In this document: in pieces, positions 20,061-33,994 of the stretch
How the letters are laid out: each line of letters opens with the position of its first letter
How positions within the stretch are numbered: position 1 is the stretch's first letter
From: Raffaelea ambrosiae
Lineage: Eukaryota > Ascomycota > Sordariomycetes > Ophiostomatales > Ophiostomataceae
DNA length: 64,000 nucleotides
Direction of reading: 5' to 3'
Assembly (NCBI GenBank): GCA_002778195.1
Contig: PCDI01000018.1
Coordinates: 631,283-695,282, forward strand
Made by a program: the position numbers and the translations under genes
The notes under the pieces: generated by a model
The model's input: the letters and a program-made list of their open reading frames with translations, nothing else
What the model was told of the DNA's origin: nothing
The model's database searches: none

Positions 20061-23000
20061 CCCGGGTTGCGTTCTTTTTGGTACACGAGGGGACGGCCCC
20101 CAGCACAGGCACAACCTTACCCAGACAGAAAGAGTCCACTTCCCTCCGTCTCTCTCCATCTAGAGTGCCACGCGGTGCCTCCGCCGTGCGGTGTTGCCAC
20201 GAGCAGTGGTTGCAAAGTACTTGGCTTGTGGCTTGCCGAGTCAAAGGACGGGCCTTTTCTTCCCTTTTCTTCATTTTTGGGGGCTTTTTTTTCCAGCAGC
20301 GTTTTCGTACATAGCAACTGTGGTTTCTGCTCCAACGTCACCTTGCCATCGGCGCCGAAGGCACGGTTACAGTATTGTAGAAGGAAAAAATAGCAAACGT
20401 ACATATACAGAGTATCCGTATCGAATGTATCGTACAGCTTACGGTTCCTGGACGACGGGGGCCTGTTGCAGAGACAATCAATCCACTCAGAGGTCAACGT
20501 TGACAGTGCATGCACAACTGTCTTATCGGGTTGTCTTACCGGCTTGTCTTTCCTGCCTCCTGTCTCGCTCTCCTTTCTGCTTTGCTTTTCTTTGTCTCAC
20601 TTCGAAACTTTCTCGTTTCCTTGCCCTCTATTATTCGGACAATATGCTAACAGCATACAACATGGAAACACAGCCAGTCTTCGTAGCCTTGATCTTCTAC
20701 TGGCCTCGTATTTTTCCACTTCTGCAGTCTCCTCGACCGAAGTCACCCTGGAACTGTTCTCTGCAGATATCCTACGGCGTATCCTGTCGCTCTATTGACC
20801 CCCCCCCCCCCCCCCAGCTCCCTCTTTCACACGTGCACGCTGCATATGCAGTCTTTGTCAAGTTCTGCACGGTTCATCTGATTGCGCTTTGCGCCCCTCC
20901 TGCGTGATCGTCGATCGCCGGCGGGATGAAATAGAAAATAGAGGGGGAAAAAACCCTCTCCCATGTGATTGGGGTAAGAAAGAGGAGACTGAAAAGAGTG
21001 CTTGGCCGTCCTGGTCATGAGAAAATGGACGCCCTCCGTGTTCCTGTGCTGTGCACGTTCACCCCTCCCTCAACCCTGAATCGCTGCTTGTGTTGTGCAT
21101 ATATAAAAAGGGGTCGTTGTGGTTGGGGGCCAGGATTTGCACAGCGGTCGAGGGCGTAAGATACACACGCATTGATACCGGTCGCTCGATACCGTTCAAT
21201 CGCCTCGCCTGCGCGTTTCTGGAAAGGGGGGCAAAGCAAGTTTCAGCATCTGCAACATGCATGGCGGGAAGCCACACCTTGGGACTCTCAAGTTGCCTAT
21301 TATAAGCGGTTCATGCGCGTCCGCAAAAAGACACAGTCGCGACAGCTGTATCGCAAGCATTTCACGAGTTGCTGGACATCGCCAGTGTCGGGATCGAAAG
21401 ACCGATATATATCAGAAAGCGCCACGACTTGGGACAAAAATCATAGGGCGCTGCAAGAAGCGTGGCGGCACGGCAACGTGGCCCCCATAATGCTAATGCT
21501 TTTAAATTTCGCCCCAGACAGCGGAGACCAATTTTCGATTTCGACGGCGATGGCGGCCCGGAGGAATGCGCAAACGCTACCCAAGATTCGTCACATCGAG
21601 GCAAACACGAAACAAGTGGGTGTCATGGGCAAGCGTTCAGCTCCTTTGCCTGTTCGTTGTCAGCCCAGTTTTGTACGAGTATACGCGTAGCTCGCCCCAA
21701 AACTGAGATATCTCGCTAATAATGGCCATCGTCTTTGCCATTCTTGCAACTGGCCGCCGTCTCTGCTGCTTCCCTTCTCAATACGTACTCGTAGTAGCAT
21801 CGTGTGTTGTAGAGCCGTCCTTTGACACAGGGATGGTTGCTGATGGGAAGAACCCCCCCCCCCCCCCCTTATTCAACATCCCTTCCACTCCTGGCGGCAA
21901 ACCAGCCACAAACCACGCCTCGTGTGGGGGCTGCTTCTGGAACGGCTAAGGCACCTTTCCAGGGTCTTGGATATGTCAACCGAAGAAACGGGTGCACCAA
22001 GAACAGCTAAAACGCCGGGAGCAATGCAGAAAGACGCACAGAGCAAAAGAAGCCAAATAAAATGAAGGACTTGCGTTAGTCCATCCTCTTGTGACACTAA
22101 AGAGTCGCTTCCCAAGAACACCTGTGCTCTCATATGCCTACCTATGCCCAGGATTGGCACACGGAAACACAGAAACACGGAAACGCAGAAACACATTCAC
22201 ATACCACTACACCGTATGTACAAAAACAAACCAAAAAACCCCCGAGCCAAAGATGCTCGGGGGTTGGCTACCACCAATACGACCGTGCCATCAAGACTGG
22301 CATTCCCATCGTATGCGCCTTCCTTGACAGAAGTACGGCGCAGCAACACGGACGAGGGCGCATAGAAGCCCAATACGCAGAAACAGAGAAAAAAGTTCAA
22401 TCGTGCAGCTTCCGTACTCGTACAAGTAGTGTCAATGGAAAAAAAACCGTGGCATGGCAGAGGCACAAAAGGGCCAGCCGAAATCTCGCCGGAACCCTGC
22501 CGATCGAGCCCGTGCTTTATCCACATTGAGACCTTTAAACACCCGGCGATGCGCTATGCATCTTGCATAGTCTTCACGGTGGTATCCATAACATCTCGAA
22601 AAATATCGCGTCTCATCGTCCAAGAGCCGGTCACCACTGATCGCCGCCGATCGCCGTTGTACAGACACGCACCGGCGATGCGGATGTCTTCGGTCTTCGG
22701 GTGATGCAAGGAAGACGCGTCGCAGACCACTCGATCTTTGTGTGCTCGTATTGTGCACATGTTGATCTCACCAGAGAGACAGACGCCTTCCGGAGCCCGG
22801 ACATTAGATAGGTTATTCGATTGCACGTTGTACTGTGCTGGGGGTGGATTTCACGGTCGACGCTCGAGCCTCTTGTCCCTCCCCCAAAGAGGGTCCTATT
22901 TCAGAAATGGAGCACTGTTGCAGTACCGACTCTCGGAATGAAACCGGAAGTAACACCCTAGACACTGGTCTGCAAGACAGGAACGAAGAGCAACAGAAGC

Positions 23001-26000
23001 TGCGGGGCGGTGGCTCTGAGCTACAAAGGCTGCAGTCGTGGTTGCTTTGATGCAGGCGTGGGACGACTTATCTTACAAGGCGTGTGCTGCGCCTTTTTCA
23101 ATAAAGCTGGGAGGTGCAACTGTGCATCTGTCGGGGAAATACAAAGTGGCCTGCTCGTGGGTAGCTCTCGTTGGTGAGCTGACGGTTGTGGAAGAGGAAG
23201 CAAGACAGAGTATCGGGGTGGTTTGTGTCGTCAACTCAGAGCTTTTCGCGATGTGAGCCAAGGTTTCATTTCTCCTCGACAAGTGCGCCTGTGAAAAAAA
23301 AGGTAAGTGACTAGCTGAGTTATATCCTTGTTCGGTCAGGATTCCTAGCCTTGTGGTGCATTTCCGAATTCTCTCTATTGCATTAGCCAATACAATGGCG
23401 GAGGAAGACTAATTTGCCCGCTTTGTTGTCCACAACCTGTAAGAACGCTAATCGTACATCTTACGAGCCAGCTGGGCGTTCTGGAAGCTGAAGCATGAAT
23501 TGAAGGGGCCATGGAACAACTACCCTGTCGCCAATCTGTTGTTTCTGGCGGAAAGGTGCCCGTTGGCGTCGATATGGCTTCTGGAATGGCATGACGTCCC
23601 AACAGTTGTCTGGGAGCCCCTAATGGCAAAGTGGTTAGCCGCAAGCCATAATAGAAAGGGTGGTGTCACAGCCACAGTCGTTTCTGACAGATGTCTCACC
23701 TGGAGATATAGACTACAAAATACACCATATGGCACATACGCGTGCACGTATTGGTATTTTTTGGTTGCATATTCAGCACGTCTGCGTGGTGTGGCAGCTG
23801 CCGCGATTGCGCAGAAGACATATCCGCACAAGGAGGACAGGAGAAGGTGACTTATGATTGCAAGGGCTGTCAATTTTGCAGAGGTGTGCCAATGGGGCAA
23901 CCGCTATGCCGAAAACGTGCCGCAACGAGCATCAAGGCCCATAATAGCGTCCTCGCCAGTTAGCCTATGGCTGCTGCCATGCTGACCGGGGTGGAGAAGC
24001 ACGCCAGTTCGTCGCCATGCTCCTGTTCCCTGTAATGTTCCCCGTAGCGTTGCCTGTAGCGTCCCTTGGGATGTTCTGATCTGATCCAAGACACTGTCCA
24101 AAGGAGATCGTCTCCCTGTTCTCGTGTCCGGGGACGGATGCCGCCTACTGACTCCGCGCCCAAGTCCGTGGGACACGCTGGTGCCATTCCTTCGCCATAC
24201 ATAGTAATTCGCCTGGCGGTCTAGTCGGTCGGTGTTGAGTTGGTTTGCGAAGCTTGATCGTATCAGGCAAAACGCCATGCAGTGGTTTCGTTCACAGCGC
24301 AAATCCGGAAAAGAAGCCGGCCGTCGTCGTCTTCATCCCACTGCAGCTATCATGCTGTGTGCGCATGGCAATATCCGCGGCCGATCATTGCCTGTCCTGG
24401 GTCTCGTCAGTCTCCCGTGGCTTTTTGAGGACCTGCCTAATACTCGTACTTTGTAGCGCAGAAGGACGAAAAATGATGGAAAACCGGGACAGGGAGCCAA
24501 CGCAAGATACATGTGGACATACCTGCGGACTGCTGTGCATGACAGGGCCGATCTGGCGACTGATTGGCCAACGGCTGCAGTGCTCGGACGCTTCTAGTGG
24601 TTCTAGTGCCACAGAAAGAAAACGGCCAACACATGGTTCAACGGCATGTGGTGGTGCGAAGCAAATAGGGATATGCTGGAAATGATACGATGCGTTGCGG
24701 GCGGGCAACGGGAGGCTAGGGCGGGGTAGTGTGGCGACGACAGGGAAGATAGCGAGAGACGGCGAACAGAAAGGGGCCGACTCGAGCTCAGTAGCAGGGG
24801 ATTGGAGAACGGAAAGGGCGTCGACAGGCGAGAAGGGGAGAAGAAGGAGAGAAATGGAAAACAAAATCGTTGCTGTTGGCGATGAGAATTCTTTCAGTTC
24901 AAATGGGAAAGGCGGCTCAGAATCGTGCAGGGAAGGAGCGATCTTCCTCTCCCTGGCGGTGAAGGCTGAGCGCCCAAGAAGGCAAGTATAACAGAGTGCA
25001 AGAGGGGCGCGCCTTCCTGCTCCTGCAACTCGGACAGCAGGAGTGTGGCGAACGTAGATGCTCGCACGAAAGGCTGCCAGTCATGTTTGTCGAGCCTGTG
25101 GCTTCTGCCGTCTTTGACGGGCATTCTCATGCACCTCTGTTGCTCACGTCTGAACTACTAACAGTACTATGCAATTTCTGCAGCTTCCAGCAGTCTCGGA
25201 GACGGTCTCGCCCTGTGGCATTGCCGTCTCCACCACGGCGTAAGACGCATGTCCTCGTTACATAGTATTGGTGGTGGCCTTGCCTATAAAATGCCGTATT
25301 ATTGCATGCGTATTCCAGGTCTGATTGGCGTAACAACCTAACCCTGGAAGAGCATCGTGTCTTTTTGGCGACAAAGTTCGTACACATCGACAGGAGCGAG
25401 GGTGTGGAGATTAGCCATCATCTGCGAGTAGTTACTCACCCACCATTTCTACCCCGAGAAGCACCCAACAATCCACAATCCACGCCGTCGTTCACCTATG
25501 TTTGTTCGCGTTGTGAGCATGCGGGCGAGCGGACCTGGCGCCTCGTGGCATGGTACGAATGCCAATACCAGCATATGGGAGATCCGAGCCGATGCTGGCC
25601 ACTGCCGTATTTTGCGAATGTCGGGCAAAACTCGAGTTGAAATTAAGACAGACAAACAGGCCCATCATAATCCCACTTGTGGGCCTCCCATGGGCATATA
25701 TAGTACTCGTATCTTGCACTGAGAAAGTTGGACAAGCGAGGAAGAAAAGGAAAAGAAATCCTCCTGCAGCGTTGTTTGTCTATTGCGGGCCATGGACGGA
25801 GGCGACAGTGGGAGAAAAAGAAAAGAAGAAAAAGAAAAGGAGCCCACAAGATGGCGAGTATTGTGTACTCGTAGTTGCTTAATAGGAAGCTCTACAGACA
25901 CAGCGAGACGAGAAAGCCCGCGGACGAAAGCTCCTTCCTGTGCCACGCGCCGGCGTCCTTCGGGCAGCACAACACAGCCAACGGCGCACAGCAAAGCTTT

Positions 26001-27300
26001 CCGCAGAAACCCATTGTTAATATGGAGGCATCCTTGCTACGTCGTTGAAGCGGCTCCGTCGGAGTACTCGTACTGCTAAGATGCTGTGCCACACTTCCCA
26101 GCTGGCAGTCAACAGCTTGACAGCCAACGACTGACAATTGTCGGACCCTTGTAGAAGACAGGGAAGACCCCTCGCCGGAGAGAAGCTGGACGGCAAGGGC
26201 GCCAACAGGCGAAATCCCAGATCCCGAATCCCAAAATGGGAAGCTCCAAGAACAACCGTGCCCGAATCGATCCTATCAAACGGCGATGCCGTAGTCGGTC
26301 GTTTGCCGGTTGAGGCTCGCTTCTCGACACCCTCGCTTGTGTCTAGACGTACTAACTACGTAAGTTAGGATGCATGGATGTCAGCTTTGCGTGTCTGGCT
26401 GGATCGTGGTGGCCCCTGGATACAGGCGATAGCCCCTGACCGGGACGGCGAGCACAGACACACGATGTCCTGGCGCTGGTCTTCATCCCACACCATCCCA
26501 CGTCCCAGACATGTCTGGTTGGCATAGACGTAGCATCACAGAGTGCAGACGACCAAGGCGGTAACAAAATGGCGGTAACACGGTCTAGCAGTCGTAGACT
26601 GGCAAGCACACCGCAGCTGTGAAAGCTTCACAACCAATCCAATAGATCACTGTACGCATGTTTATACGAGTAGTGAGATACACCTCTTTCATAGAGATGC
26701 TACGCGTATGTGCATGTAAGATACGAGTACCAGCATGGAAATCTCTGCGCCTGCCACGTTGGCGGCCCTGTGGATCTATCACTAACGATGGGTGTTTGTG
26801 TTAACTAGTCGCTTTCGTCAAAAGCCACCAGAGACCTCTCTACTGCACCAAGTGGTTTAGTGCGACCTGGCGTGCCTTGCAGGGGACTGAGGAGTCATGC
26901 TACATAGTGCCTGCTAGAGTGGAGATGGATGGCATGGCATGGGCGTGGATGGAGGGGAAGGACAGAAAGGGGGCATGTTTTTCTGTGGCGCCCCCATATT
27001 GCCGGAGTCCACTTGAAAGGGGGAAAAAGGAACGAAAGGTCACAAAGGTCACAAAGGGAACCATGCCCTGCAGGACGTCTCCCATGGGAGGAGGTACGAA
27101 GTAGGTATCTTGCTATCCATTTTCTTCCGGGAGCCGGGGTCAGTGAGGTATGCATCACGTAAAATGTAGTGGGCAGGTACACGGGCGGGCCAGGGAATAG
27201 ACAATGAGATACTAGTCATGGCGAGATACATGGCAATTGCATGGGTCGTGCGATGTACGGAGTAGTGTTAGCGGAAAATAGGAAAATACGAGTGCGCACC
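20061..27300. other. gene-poor region, about 7 kb, with recurring short motifs
   Basis: I see no supportable gene. Open frames of up to about 240 codons lack domains, signal sequences or codon bias like the neighbours. C tracts lie at 20799-20815 and 21853-21868. The word TACGAGTA (either strand) occurs at 21674, 21786, 22415, 24441, 25704, 25866, 26066, 26665 and 26722; TACTATGTA (either strand) occurs at 24198 and 25259. The base composition is mixed rather than strongly AT-rich, so it does not look like heavily RIP-mutated transposon DNA. Confidence 0.45.
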
Positions 27301-30168
27301 AGGGAATAAGAAAAAGAAAGAAAAAGAAAAAGAAAAGAATAAGAAAAAAGAGAGAGAAAAGAATAGGGGAAAATCGAGGAGAAAAAAGAAAATACTCGTA
27401 CATGAGAATGTCCAAAAAAGAAAGACGAGAAAAAAAAAGAAAAAAAAAGTGAACAGGCCAATCTTCCCAAGGCCGTCAAATAAAAGCGGCGTTGGCCCCA
27501 GCACACCCTGCGGGCCACCCCTGGGGTACCCTTCCCCCCGAATTTGCTTTTTTCTCTTGTGGTCGAGGACTTTGACGAAAGGGGGGCTTTTCTTTCTGCC
27601 GTTGGGCTTGCTGGAAATACAAAGTCTCGTGGCTTCCTGCAGCGTTTTGTTGGCTGCCTTTTGAAACAAAAAAAAAACCTCTCCAGTATCTCTCCCGCGA
27701 CTGTCTGACTTTAATAGGGAAGGTGCCGTCCGTCGCGCGGACAGGGAAAGAGCGACTCCAAGCCACAGGCACGTCCGCAGAACGAGATTCAGATAACAAG
27801 GAAGGCGCTGCCGCCCCAACAGCACCAGCGCCGGCGCCGTCTCCGCCCAACAGCGGCCGCAGCCCCAAAAACGTCCCATCTAACGGTCTCCCTTCGCGCA
27901 GCAACCGACGGACTCGCGCGGGCTGGGCTAGGTAGCACGCACTAACAACTGCTGGGTCCCATTGGCCAATCCCCATTTCCGCCGCCTTCCCTTTTTACTG
28001 GGCTCTGCTGGGCTCCTGGTGCCTCCCCTCGTGCTTTCCTGCAATTGCCTCCTTTGCTGGGTTTTATTCTTATTTTATTTATTTCCTGGGGCTGCTCCTG
28101 CCTTCGCTCCTTCCCGTTCTTGTCGCTTCCCTCTGTTTTTATGTGTGTCGCGACTTTTCCTGAAGACGTCCAAATTTAAATTTTTTTTTTTGGCTTTACA
28201 TCTTCTCTTCACTTGCCCGACTTCTTTTCAACGTCCGCCTCTCGCCGTTCTCTCCTCGCCAACTCTCCTCGCCAACTCTCCTCGCCCCGTCCAACCAACC
28301 GCCGGCCACGCTCGAAACAGGCCCAGCAACACACAATCTGTGGGACGCATACCAAACAGACGGTATCTGACCGAGACCTCTGCTTTCCTGGCTCGCCTAC
28401 CTCCTTGCCTTCCCTTCTTGGCCTTGCTTGGCTCCTCTTCCTGGTAGGTCCTGGCCTCGATAATAGTCTGTCCAGCATCCTCCTCCCTCTCCCTACTTGT
28501 GCTGGTCGCTGCAGAACCCACACGTCCGGGCGCACGAACGCTGGGGACTTGTGCGCACGACCGCGGACGCCACCGCCTGCAGCTCACATATCACTTTTTG
28601 CTCGCTTTCCGTCTTTGTTTTGACCCTTTTCTGCTTTTTCTTATTTTTCTTTTTCTTCATCTGGTTTTTGTCTCCCTTTGTTTCTCCTCTACTTTCCTTG
28701 CTTCGTGCTCACACACTCCGTGCAGACCTATCCTCCGCAGCCCGGTCTTGATACTCTCTCCTGCGCTTCCTCGCAAAGCTCTGCCAAGTCCGCTCTAAGA
28801 AACCACCATCGCAGCCAAGCAGAACAGCTTCGCAAAACGCGACAGTCACCGTTGTCGCGCAGCACACAGCTCCCAGCTCCCAGAGCACACGACCAACAGC
28901 CAGCACTAGCCATACTACTTACTAGTCCATCCCTCGTTCGCCCTGTGCCTGACACCACCGGGGGTTCGTATTACAACAGACAGTCCAGCCGTTGCGTTGT
29001 CTTTTTTGTTCAGGCTGATCGACACTGGCTTGTCCCATTTGCGCCTCCCGCAGACCGCCGCCGCCGCCGCCGACCCTTACCCTTCACAGCAACCGGCTCT
29101 TTTTCAATTTGCTATGCACCGCAAGCCGTCAGTCGCTCCCGGCCCAGCATTTTTGATACGACAGCTCTGAAACGTGTTTCTCCCACCCCCTGTCCCCCCA
29201 GTCGCTTCCTTCTTGGGTTTGCAGGGACATAATATCTAGGCCACTACTTGGGGCAGTTCTTTAATAGGTCTGCATGTGTCATCGATGCCGACTGTCTGCG
29301 GCGTCGCGACCAACACAATCCCAAATCGGCGGCCACCCCTTGCAGATGCTCAATCGCCTTCTGGCCAGGCGCGTGATCTAGCTGTCTATCTTGATCTTTT
29401 TCTCCCTGCGAGTAGCGTCCGGGGCCTGTGATACGACTTAACAGCATCGTGCCTTGCCCCTCCATCCGGGCTCTATTGGCCGCATCACTGCCTGCGTGGA
29501 ATCGCCGCAGGCCCGGCTCTTCACAGTGCTTCTGGCTTCCTCGCGCTAGCCTTGCGCAAATCACCACTCCTTGCGTCCGCCTATCGCGCAACCACACCGA
29601 CGCACGCGTGTGACCACGCATTGATCCAGCCCAAACGAACCGGCAGTGACCAGACACCGCAGCAGAAAATCAAAACAGGTGCCCTCCCACGCTCATTGAG
29701 GAAAGGACGGTTGCATTCCCGATCTTCTGCCGCTGGTGATCCCCCAGGAAACCCAACGGCGTTGTCGGCGCTGCTTCGGGTTTTTCCAACAGCAGGACAG
29801 AGTAGAGCCTCTTTTTTCTGCTGCTTTCCTTCTCGCCACAACAACTGGGACAGGAGGCGAAAGGTACAGGCAGAAGTCGCGGTGCCAGCACCACCACCTC
29901 CACCACTACTTCCAACCGCCTCTGCCACCGCAAAGCCCACAGCGGACCAACCGCCTCAAACGCGAGTCTGCCTCCGCAGGTGCTGACTGCCTATTTCGCG
30001 GTTTTTTTTTTCCCTTGCGTCTTTGTTGTCGCCCCCCCCCCCGCCCGTGGTCTTTGCTTTGTTTTCCGGCCTCAGACGCATCAACTTGGTTGTCTTATTT
30101 CTTCGCCCTCTCCCTTCCCTCGAAATACAGCAGAAACACTATAGACGTCGCCCGCAATCTCCTCCCAC
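27301..30168. promoter_or_regulatory. upstream region and probable long pyrimidine-rich leader of the Far1-like gene
   Basis: Purine-rich up to about 27450, then from about 27960 strongly C/T-rich on the plus strand (for example 28130-28300 and 28590-28710), like a fungal promoter or 5' leader. A 13-bp unit is repeated nearly three times at 28250-28286. Open frames here are Ser/Pro/Leu/Phe-rich by composition and show no domains. The leader boundary is not determinable by eye. Confidence 0.5.
28250..28286 (+). repeat. tandem repeat of a 13-bp unit (CTCTCCTCGCCAA)
   Basis: Two full copies and a partial third of the unit, embedded in the C/T-rich region upstream of the Far1-like gene. Confidence 0.9.
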
Positions 30169-33100
30169 ATGTTCTTTCGATCTCACAGACACAACAACGG
30201 TCAGGCCGACAAAAAACGGGCACGAGAGGCGAACGCACAATCCGCACTGCGTGAACTCGGCATTCTGCCCCCCGACTTTGACCGTCCCGTCTATTCCAGC
30301 AGCGGGCTGTCGCATACGTCTCTTGCCGGTCCTACCTATCCAGAAAAGTGTACGCGCGACTGCAGTTCCTGTTGGCTCTGATTGTTGAGAGCCCGGCCGA
30401 CTAACACGACCTTTGCTAGACTCATCCATCTCGGGCGGGAGCATCCGCGCACCGTCGTTCCGGTCCGCCGCCTCGGTCTCAGCCCGCTCCGCCAACTCGC
30501 GCGAGACCGTCATCCCTCCCGTCAGTCCGACCATGAACTCGGATCGGAGCCGCTCCCGGAGGGAGCGCACGTTTGTGGGCAGCGAGTGCGCTGTCTGCGA
30601 GGAGCCTCTGGAGCACATGCTGTTTGGCGAGCGCATATTGCAGTTCTCCTGCTCCCACGTCTCACACGAGGCCTGCTTCTACGAGTTCATCCGCGAGTTT
30701 GAGTCACAGTATTGCCCAACATGCAATGCGCCGCTTCATCTCGACACCAGCCGCAATGTGCTTGACATTGGTGAGTCCCTCGTAGTGTTCCTGGGATTGC
30801 TCCCCCAGGCTGTCTTGTCCCCTTGTTTTTCAGTGTTCTCTCTGGACACGCGTCTGACGATTGTCGCCCTCCGCAGAGAAAATCAGCAACATGGTGAGGT
30901 CCGTGTCTGCCAACGACGGCCGGTCCGCGGGCACGCCAACACCCACACCAGCGCAGAACTGGGATGACCAGACGGTACGCCCACCGAGCCGCGGGTCCAA
31001 CCAGCGGCAAGCGGCCTCCCTCGGCGGCAACAGCAGCGGCATGCACAATGGCATGCGCGACAGCACCGGCAGGAGCAGCAACTACCGCAACATGCGCGAC
31101 CCGCCACCACCAGTCGACAGATACGGCGGCTCTTCGCAACACGCGCGCAGCGACAGCGAAGCCACCGGCGTGGCCTCGTCGGGCGGCTACCCCGAGACCA
31201 CGCAGAGCGGCGGCCCACGACGCGTGCACGACTACGACGTCCAGGCCATGGAGACAACTCTGTCGAGCCCGCGCACGGTGGCTCGCAACCCCATCCCTGC
31301 ACCGACGGTCACCGTGCGCTCCGAGTTCCCCACAATCAATCGCTCGCGCCAGCAGCAGACCCTCACCTGCCTCATCACAGTCGAGGTGCCCGACAGCAAG
31401 TGGAGCCCGGATCCAGAGGACCTGCAAGGCACCTCCGTGGGCACACCGCAGCTGCCCACCCCGACGCCAGCCCTTCGACCACCCGCCGCCGAGGAGGCCT
31501 ATGCGCGGGCGGCCTCGCCGGTGCGGAGCGCCCCTCGCTTCTTCCCATACGAGGCGCCCGAGGTGCTCGAGGAGATGACCGAAAACCTGCGCAGCCGCGT
31601 CGACAACTGGCATGGCCTCGACTTCAGCCGTTTCGGCAAGCTGCGGCTGTACGGCACTCTTCGCGTGGGCAAGGACAAGGTGTCGTGGCAGGAGCTCGAG
31701 TGCTTCTTGTTTGCCGAGATGCTCATCTGCGTCAAGGAGAAGAAGAACGCAGCCGCCGTGGCCGCGGCCCAGCAGCAGTGGGATGCCGGGAGCAGCTCAA
31801 CGGGAGCGCGCAAGACGACGCGCTGCACGCTGAAGGGCTCGATTCTCATCAAGAAGCACCTCAACGAGGTCCTCGAGACGGGCGCCATCGACGAGAACGT
31901 CCTCACCCTCAGCCTGTCCGTGGCCGAGCTGCCCCAGTTCCACCTGCGCTTTGACAACCGCAACCAGTTGAAGCTCTGGCAGCAGGCGCTCATGGACCTG
32001 AACGCCGTGGAGACATCGCCCGTGCGCAGCTCGGACTACGACCGTGAGCTGTCTGAAACAGAGGAAGAGGACTGGCAACACCAGCAGAACCACCACTCAA
32101 GCCACCACCAAAACCACCAGAGCTCGGGCGGGGGCGTGCAGCGCGTGTCCTCGCTGGCGTCATCCTATGGCAACAAGTCCGCAACGACGGCGCCCACCGA
32201 GTACACCAACTACACCAAGAGCCCCGTGATGCCTGCGCCGAGCGCATCCGTCCACGTGCCCATTGACGTGGTTGTCGTCGTGCCCATCTCCTCGTCCATG
32301 CAGGGTGTCAAGATCAACCTCGTGCGTGATGCGCTGCGCTTCATGGTCCACACGCTTGGTGAGCGGGATCGCATGGGTCTCGTCACCTTTGGGTCCGGCG
32401 GCGGCGGCGTGCCCGTGGTGGGCATGACGACCAAGTCGTGGCCTGGCTGGAGCGGCATCTTGTCCTCCATCCGGCCCGTGGGCCAGAAGAGCCACCGTGC
32501 GGACGTGGTCGAGGGTGCAAATGTGGCCATGGACCTGCTCATGCAGCGCAAGTACAACAACCCTATTGCCACCATCTTGCTCATCAGCGATGCCTCCACA
32601 TCAGATACGGACAGCGTCGACTTTGTCGTCTCCCGCGCCGAGGCCGCCAAGTGAGTGTACCGCTCTGGCTCTACTCTACTCTTCTCCCTTGCTAACCTGA
32701 CCCTTTTTTTTTGTAAAATAGAATCACGATTCACTCGTTTGGTCTGGGCATGACGCACAAGCCCGACACCATGATCGAGCTGTCCACGCGGACAAAGGCA
32801 TCATACACCTACGTCAAGGACTGGATGATGCTGCGCGAGTGCCTTGCTGGCTGTCTCGGCGCTATGCAGACGTTGTCGCACCAGAACGTCAAGCTCAAGC
32901 TCAAGCTGCCCGAAGGCTCGCCGGCCAAGTTCCACAAGATCAGCGGCGCGCTGCAAATCACAAAGCGTGCGACTGGCCGCGACGCCGAGGCATCCCTGGG
33001 CGATTTGCGCTTTGGTGACAAGCGTGATATTCTGGTGCAGCTAGTCATCCTTCCGGACAATGCATCGCAAGAGCAGCTGCCCCAGGACCCTTGGGAGACG

Positions 33101-33994
33101 ATTGTCTCTGGCCTGGAGGCGCTGGGCGGCTCCGCGGACCAGGACGAGCCGAGGGCGCTCTCTGTTGAGGAGGTACCTCTAATTCAGGCCGACCTAAGCT
33201 GGGGTGATATCCTGCGGGACGGCACGGTAGTGCAGATGCCGCGGCCATCGCTGCTGGCCATCACCATGCTGCCCCCCACGAGCCAGACCAAGTCGCGCTC
33301 GTGGCAGAACACGCCGCCCATCCCCCCCCACCCAAATGTAGTGCAGCGACGCATGGAGCTGCTGACATCGGACATGCTGACGCGGGCATTGACCCTGGTG
33401 AGCCGCGGTCAGCATGAGCGGGCGCACACTCTCCTTCACGAGACGCGGTCCATCCTCAAGGGCCTGGGCAAGGGTGGCCTGCCACCAGTGCCACCGCTGC
33501 CCAACAAGTCATTATCCACACCATCGCACTCCGTGCCCTCTACGCCACATCCAGGCAACGACGGGTCGCCAACCATGGCGTCTGGCACGCCAGACCGAAA
33601 GCACACTCCCTCGCCGACTACGTCGGCTATGTCCGGCATTGCAGCTGGCTTCCCGCCGGCCGGTGGAATGCTTCCGCGCAGTCGGTCCAACGACGGCCTG
33701 AGTGTGTCCATGGGCACAGCAGCCGGGATCGACTCCAAGGTAGTGGCTGCCCTGGATGCCGAGCTGGAAGCCAGCTTGGAGTGGATCAACCATCCGGCCG
33801 TGTTTGGGCGCGACAGCCGCAAGGCAGTGCTGCAAGCTATTGGCGTGATCAGCTCGCAGCGGGCGTTCACTTTCCGCTCGCCCGTCGAGAGTCTCTGGGC
33901 GAGGCGTGTCAGCGGTGTGAAGCGGCTGACAGAAAAGAGCCGTGAGTGGCGCGAAGAAGGCGGTGGTGAGGGTGGCATCCTGGAAGAGGCGTAA
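30169..33994 (+). CDS. RING-PH-VWA scaffold protein, Far1/Ste5-like
   Basis: Probable scaffold for pheromone/MAPK signalling, by analogy with yeast Far1 and Ste5, which share the RING and PH parts. Exons: 30169-30349, 30420-30770, 30877-32650 and 32722-33994 (1192 residues). The N-terminus MFFRSHRHNN precedes a Ser-rich linker. A RING at about residues 117-167 shows CAVC, CSHVSHEAC and CPTC. A PH-like domain lies near 425-560 (FGKLRLYGTLRV, ELECFLFAEMLICVKEK, WQQALMDLNAV). A VWA-like domain lies near 635-830 (PIDVVVVVPISSSMQGVKIN, RMGLVTFGSGG, ATILLISDAS, ITIHSFGLGM). The C-terminal part contains Pro/Ser-rich stretches and helices. The first Asp of the VWA metal site (DxSxS) is replaced by Pro. 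Exon 1 uses the second of two overlapping donors (T|GTACGC) because only that keeps frame. It is convergent with the velvet gene. Confidence 0.88.

Noticed and set aside
20191..20907. 238-codon plus-strand frame in the gene-poor region
   Set aside because: It crosses a 17-base C tract of uncertain length, has no recognisable domain, and its codon use is unlike neighbouring genes.
20061..27300. decayed transposon hypothesis for the gene-poor region
   Set aside because: I found no reverse transcriptase, transposase, LTR or terminal repeat remnants by eye, and the composition is not strongly AT-shifted as expected after repeat-induced point mutation. A translated homology search would be decisive.
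17911..30168. possible secondary-metabolite or defence gene cluster in the long gap
   Set aside because: No synthase, oxygenase, NLR-like or other domain-bearing frame could be recognised in any frame.
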